Source: Pseudomonadota bacterium
GTDB taxonomy: Bacteria; BMS3Abin14
Length of the DNA: 9,710 bases
Direction of reading: 5' to 3'
NCBI GenBank assembly: GCA_003229755.1
Contig: QIFJ01000074.1
Span: 1-9,710 of the forward strand
Shown piece by piece: positions 6,916 through 9,710 of this stretch. Numbering within the stretch: the stretch's first letter is position 1; the number at the start of each line of letters is the position of its first letter. A program made the translations under genes and the position numbers. Under the pieces are notes generated by a model. That model did no database searches. It saw only the letters and a program-made list of their open reading frames with translations, and was not told the DNA's origin.

Positions 6916-7156
6916 GACCGAAGCTATCCCCTACAACAGGAAACTTGTCATAAAAAATATTCCGGCACTGGTCCACGCTGATGAAGTACCCGAGATCATG
7001 GCTATGGCGGCCCACGCCAGGGAAATTGAATTGCAGTCACAAAGGGGCGTCAGACTGTCACTGCTTATGATACCCTTTAGAAAGAGAGGCACGGATCTGG
7101 TGGATCTGGTTCACGGAATGGCTGTGCCGGTTTCAACGCTGGAAGAGAAGGTGTAA
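6914..7156 (+). CDS. Unrecognised 80-aa protein translationally coupled to nfeD
   Basis: I do not recognise this protein. It is 80 aa, soluble in appearance, with no signal peptide, cysteine or membrane segment. The pattern suggests a small alpha/beta fold: a strand (KLVIKNIP), a helix (DEVPEIMAMAAHAREIEL), a strand (VRLSLLMIPF) and a last strand (DLVDLVHGMAVPVS). Its stop overlaps the nfeD start by 1 nt (TAATG), which argues that it is a real gene, translated together with nfeD. An in-frame TGA at 6899-6901 bars any upstream extension. There is no ribosome site before the ATG, because the palindromic element ends 8 bp upstream. The element may have cut off an original longer start region. 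Function is unknown; a role tied to NfeD is an inference from coupling alone. Confidence 0.7.
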   Translation: MTEAIPYNRKLVIKNIPALVHADEVPEIMAMAAHAREIELQSQRGVRLSLLMIPFRKRGTDLVDLVHGMAVPVSTLEEKV

Positions 7157-8673
7157 TGACCGTGTATAAATGGAACTGCTTGAGATCCCGATTCAGGGGC
7201 AGAGCTGCGGTCCTGCTCAGTATCGCCTTTGTACTGATGTGGCTCCTCCCGGCAGCGGGGATCGGCGATCAGGACGTGGAGAAGCCCGTTTCATCAACAG
7301 TCTCAGACCGCCCAAAAGTCGTAGTGATAACCGTAGAAGGGGCTATTAACCCCGTCACCTCCGAATATATTGAGACGAGCCTCAAGGAAGCCGCCGTGGA
7401 AGATATCGATCTTCTTGTTCTGAAACTCGATACGCCCGGCGGTTTAATGAGCTCCATGAGAACTATCGTAAAGGCCATAATGGCTTCCCCCGTACCGGTA
7501 GCTGTATATGTATACCCCCCGGGGGCCAGAGCCGCATCAGCAGGAGTATTCATAACCCTCTCTGCCCACGTGGCGGCCATGGCCCCCGGGACAAATATCG
7601 GGGCCGCGCATCCGGTGAATATTGGCGGCGGCGGATTTTTCGGGAAGAAGAAAGAGAAAAAGGAGGAGAAAAAAGACGAAGATAACAGCAAGGATGGGGA
7701 TGAGACGGATAAAGATAACGAAAAAAACGGGGGGTCCGGTGATAAGATCTCCTCAGATGAAAACATCATGGCACGAAAAGTTATCAACGATACAGTCGCT
7801 TTCGTAAAGAGCATTGCGGAAAAGAACGGCAGGAACGCCGAGTGGGCAGAAAGAGCCGTCAGGGAGAGCATCTCTTCCACCGAAAGGGAGGCGCTGCAGG
7901 AAGGTGTTATCGACCTGATAGCTGAAAACCTGGGCGAGCTCCTTGAAAAGATAGAGGGCAGGGCGGTTCAGATAAGGGGGAAGGAAACGATACTCGCCCT
8001 CGCGGGCGCCAGCATCGAGGAAAGACCAATGGACCTTCGCCGCAGGATACTTGCGACGATAACCGACCCGAATGTGGCCTATTTGCTGCTGATGCTCGGG
8101 ATTTACGGGATCTTTTTCGAAATTGCAAATCCTGGTGTTATCCTGCCGGGAGCGTTGGGCGCAATAGCACTCATACTGGCTTTTTTCGCTTTTCAGGTGC
8201 TTCCAGTCAACTATGCCGGGATAATGCTCATAGCGTTGGCTCTGGTCCTGTTCATACTGGAAGTCAAGGTGGTTTCATACGGTATGCTGTCTATAGGGGG
8301 CATTGTGTCCACATTCCTGGGAAGCATTATGCTCATCCGCTCCATGGAGCCGTATTACCGCATTTCGCGAACCCTTATTTTCGGAGTTACAGGATTAACA
8401 GCCCTCGTTTTTGTGGTCGGTCTCGGTCTGGCTGTAAAGGTTCAACGCAGGAAACCAGTCACAGGTGTGGAGGGCCTTATGGGAACCGTTGGCGAGACAA
8501 CGACCGAAGTCGCACCGGAGGGTAAAGTGAGGGTTCATGGGGAGATCTGGAACGCTGTCAGCGATACACCCTTGCCGGCTGGCAAGCGCATAAGGGTTGT
8601 CGATGTAGATGGAATGATGCTTCAAGTTGAGGCGTTGCCTCAACTTGAGAACAATGGATCAATAAAGCATTAG
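7156..8673 (+). CDS. nfeD: NfeD-type membrane-bound serine protease (ClpP class)
   Basis: Long-form NfeD of 505 aa: an inner-membrane serine protease of the ClpP class, thought to work with stomatin/slipin proteins in membrane quality control. A signal or anchor helix lies at about 16-35. The protease domain (about 53-270) shows LDTPGG (91-96) and PPGARAASAG, with S128 as nucleophile. K208 in ARKVIND is the likely catalytic lysine, matching the Ser97/Lys138 dyad of archaeal PH1510. Between them sits a glycine- and charge-rich linker (about 156-200). Several membrane helices span about 305-428. A C-terminal NfeD OB-fold domain (about 435-493) has TGVEGLMGTVG and a GEIWNA motif. AAGG just before the start serves as ribosome site, and the 1-nt overlap with the 80-aa gene suggests coupling. 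The slipin partner is downstream but 316 nt away. Confidence 0.95.
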   Translation: MTVYKWNCLRSRFRGRAAVLLSIAFVLMWLLPAAGIGDQDVEKPVSSTVSDRPKVVVITVEGAINPVTSEYIETSLKEAAVEDIDLLVLKLDTPGGLMSSMRTIVKAIMASPVPVAVYVYPPGARAASAGVFITLSAHVAAMAPGTNIGAAHPVNIGGGGFFGKKKEKKEEKKDEDNSKDGDETDKDNEKNGGSGDKISSDENIMARKVINDTVAFVKSIAEKNGRNAEWAERAVRESISSTEREALQEGVIDLIAENLGELLEKIEGRAVQIRGKETILALAGASIEERPMDLRRRILATITDPNVAYLLLMLGIYGIFFEIANPGVILPGALGAIALILAFFAFQVLPVNYAGIMLIALALVLFILEVKVVSYGMLSIGGIVSTFLGSIMLIRSMEPYYRISRTLIFGVTGLTALVFVVGLGLAVKVQRRKPVTGVEGLMGTVGETTTEVAPEGKVRVHGEIWNAVSDTPLPAGKRIRVVDVDGMMLQVEALPQLENNGSIKH

Positions 8674-8863
8674 AAAGAAATTGGAGCATTAGAACATTTC
8701 AGTTTATTGAGTATTGGTATAGTTTATTTATTAGGCCGGGCTTTTGGGTGTAATCACTCGCCTTCGCAACCCCCTTGAGCTTCGCTTCGTGATTCACCAA
8801 AATCCCGGCCCTGATATATATCCATTAACTAATCGGGAGATGATCCGAAATTGGAGATTAGAA
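8667..8863 (+). repeat. Short direct repeats around GAAATTGGAG and GCATTAGAA
   Basis: GCATTAGAA occurs at 8667-8675 (spanning the nfeD stop) and 8686-8694. An 18-bp string starting GAAATTGGAGCATTAGAA (8677-8694) recurs at 8847-8863 with one base missing. These degenerate copies bracket the larger palindrome at 8734-8810 and point to repeat-driven growth of this gap. Confidence 0.5.
8734..8810. repeat. Large imperfect palindrome in the nfeD-slipin gap
   Basis: The arm at 8734-8757 (GGCCGGG, TTTTGG, AATCAC) pairs with 8789-8810 (GTGATT, CCAAAA, CCCGGCC), apart from one mismatch and a small bulge. The loop is about 31 nt (8758-8788). It could stop transcription after nfeD, but no T-run follows on the plus strand. 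A non-autonomous repeat element is equally possible. Confidence 0.6.
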
Positions 8864-8873
8864 ATTGTTAGTT

Positions 8874-8901
8874 GATCTTGGATTTTGGACCTTGGATCTT
8901 T
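8874..8901 (+). repeat. Degenerate heptamer array, consensus GAYYTTG x4
   Basis: Four consecutive 7-bp units: GATCTTG, GATTTTG, GACCTTG and GATCTTT. Read on the minus strand, the array at 6018-6045 gives GACGTTG and GACCTTG units, so both gaps carry the same repeat family in opposite orientation. Confidence 0.65.
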
Positions 8902-8926
8902 AATAAGAATTCACATTTAACGCTAG

Positions 8927-8943
8927 CCACGCCACAGGCGTGG
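8927..8943. repeat. Hairpin CCACGCC-ACA-GGCGTGG upstream of slipin
   Basis: Perfect 7-bp inverted repeat with a 3-nt loop, ending 46 nt before the slipin ATG. No T-run follows, so it is not a terminator. It may be an operator or a dispersed palindrome. Confidence 0.5.
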
Positions 8944-8976
8944 TTTAACACCGGGAACGCCAATGGCATTACCGGT

Positions 8977-8984
8977 AAAGGAGG
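8977..8984 (+). promoter_or_regulatory. Ribosome binding site AAAGGAGG fixing the slipin start at 8990
   Basis: A near-perfect Shine-Dalgarno sequence lies 5 nt before the ATG at 8990. It settles the choice against the in-frame ATG at 8963, which would add nine residues (MALPVKEDT) not typical of slipins and has no ribosome site. Confidence 0.85.
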
Positions 8985-8989
8985 ACACA

Positions 8990-9710
8990 ATGTTCGGGGT
9001 TAGCTATCTAGTCTTAATTGTAGTGATAGCGGTGATCATGTTCCTGTGGTCAGCTATCAAGGTTTTGAAAGAATACGAGAGGGCGGTTGTTTTCTTTCTG
9101 GGCCGTCTGAGGGGCGACCGGGGCCCAGGGCTTGTAATCATTATACCAGTTCTGGAAAAGATGGTGAAAATCAGCCTCAGTGCCGCCACAGGATATCATC
9201 ACCCGTGACAACGTTTCGGTAAAAGTTAACGCTGTTATCTACTTCAGGGTGATGGAACCGAGTAAAGCTGTTGTTGAGGTCGAGGATTTTTATTACGCTA
9301 CAAGCCAGCTCGCCCAGACCACCTTAAGGAGCGTCCTGGGTCAGGCTGATCTTGATGACCTTCTCTCCGAAAGAGAAAAGATCAACCACCAGCTCCAGGA
9401 GATCCTTGACACGCAGACCGACCCCTGGGGGATAAAGGTGACGACCGTGGAGATCAAACATGTTGACCTGCCCCAGGATATGCAGAGAACAATGGCCAAA
9501 CAGGCTGAGGCGGAAAGAGAGAGGAGAGCCAAGATCATAGCTGCCGACGGAGAATTTCAGGCTGCGGACAAACTTGCGCAGGCTGCCAATATCATCTCTG
9601 TGAACCCCCAGGCACTCCAGCTGCGCTATCTTCAGACCCTGCGTGAGATAGCAACCGAAAACAACTCCACAACCATATTCCCGCTGCCCATGGATCTGTT
9701 GGGAGCTTTT
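8990..9710 (+). pseudogene. Slipin (stomatin/SPFH family), frame broken near 9179; C-terminus runs off right edge
   Basis: SPFH-family membrane scaffold and usual NfeD partner. The first frame (8990-9208) gives an N-terminal membrane helix (about 5-22), then KEYERAVVFFLGRL and GPGLVIIIPVLEKMVKISL, but then leaves the family pattern and stops at TGA 9206-9208. The family resumes one base out of frame at 9180: VPPQDIITRDNVSVKVNAV, then EDFYYATSQLAQTTLRSVLGQ, HVDLPQDMQRTMAKQAEAERERR and FPLPMDLLGAF, open to the window end (177 residues). Known slipins have about six residues (of the RTVVMD type) between KISL and VPPQD. Here only one base remains between them, so about 17 nt are missing and a simple one-base error does not explain the break. 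The gene is either inactivated or mis-assembled. Only the last few residues lie outside the window. Confidence 0.88.

Larger units (their letters stand above)
8674..8989. other. 316-nt gene-free, repeat-rich gap between nfeD and slipin
   Basis: No coding frame of note. The gap holds, in order, degenerate GAAATTGGAG-type direct repeats, the large palindrome at 8734-8810, a heptamer array at 8874-8901, a 7-bp hairpin at 8927-8943, and the slipin ribosome site. No convincing promoter is visible; TTGGAC (8885-8890) lacks a good -10 box at the right distance. The AT-rich stretches differ from the flanking genes. Confidence 0.7.

Noticed and set aside
7269..7880. Minus-strand open frame (203 codons) opposite nfeD
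   Set aside because: Its Ser/Phe-rich low-complexity product is the reverse reading of the NfeD linker and protease domain, with no family features.
8963..8989. Alternative upstream start for slipin at 8963
   Set aside because: There is no ribosome site before it, and the ATG at 8990 has a near-perfect AAAGGAGG at ideal spacing and gives the usual slipin N-terminus.
9170..9210. Programmed ribosomal frameshift in slipin
   Set aside because: A frameshift at 9179/9180 would still lack about six conserved residues, and no slippery heptamer or stimulatory structure is evident. A deletion or assembly error explains it better.

Overview
The window reads as ordinary, densely coding chromosome of a Gram-negative bacterium. 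The closest fit is a deltaproteobacterium-like lineage (Desulfobacterota/Myxococcota or a relative). That placement is an inference. It rests on an NfeD-slipin pair, a small protein resembling the MXAN_5187 C-terminal domain, and intergenic palindromes of the GGTCTGACCCC type. I see no rRNA, tRNA, CRISPR array or prophage.

Left half (1-5983, minus strand): a tight four-gene operon, transcribed right to left, begins at a strong sigma-70-type promoter (TTGACA, 17 nt, AATAAT). The order is glmU (bifunctional UDP-GlcNAc synthesis), glmS (glucosamine-6-phosphate synthase), a ClC anion channel/transporter with two CBS domains, and the first 296 codons of a UvrD/PcrA superfamily-1 helicase that runs off the left edge. 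Neighbouring genes overlap by 1 nt, are separated by 2 nt, or overlap by 17 nt. GlmS and GlmU together make UDP-GlcNAc for peptidoglycan and LPS. The ClC and helicase genes appear to be co-transcribed passengers.

Middle (5896-7156): a divergent promoter region carries degenerate 7-bp repeats and hairpins. It is followed by a 182-aa protein that looks like the MXAN_5187 C-terminal domain. Next comes a 79-bp palindromic element with perfect 23-bp arms, which ends 8 bp before the start codon of an unrecognised 80-aa gene.

Right half (6914-9710, plus strand): the 80-aa gene overlaps nfeD by 1 nt (TAATG). nfeD encodes a membrane serine protease of the ClpP class. A repeat-rich 316-nt gap follows, then a slipin (stomatin/SPFH) gene, the usual NfeD partner. 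The slipin reading frame is broken near 9179. About six conserved codons are replaced by a single base, which implies a net loss of about 17 nt, so it is either a pseudogene or an assembly error.

I found no clear new multi-gene system. The items most worth checking are the broken slipin, the palindromic element at the start of the small nfeD-coupled gene, that small gene itself, and the unusual ion-pathway residues of the ClC protein.
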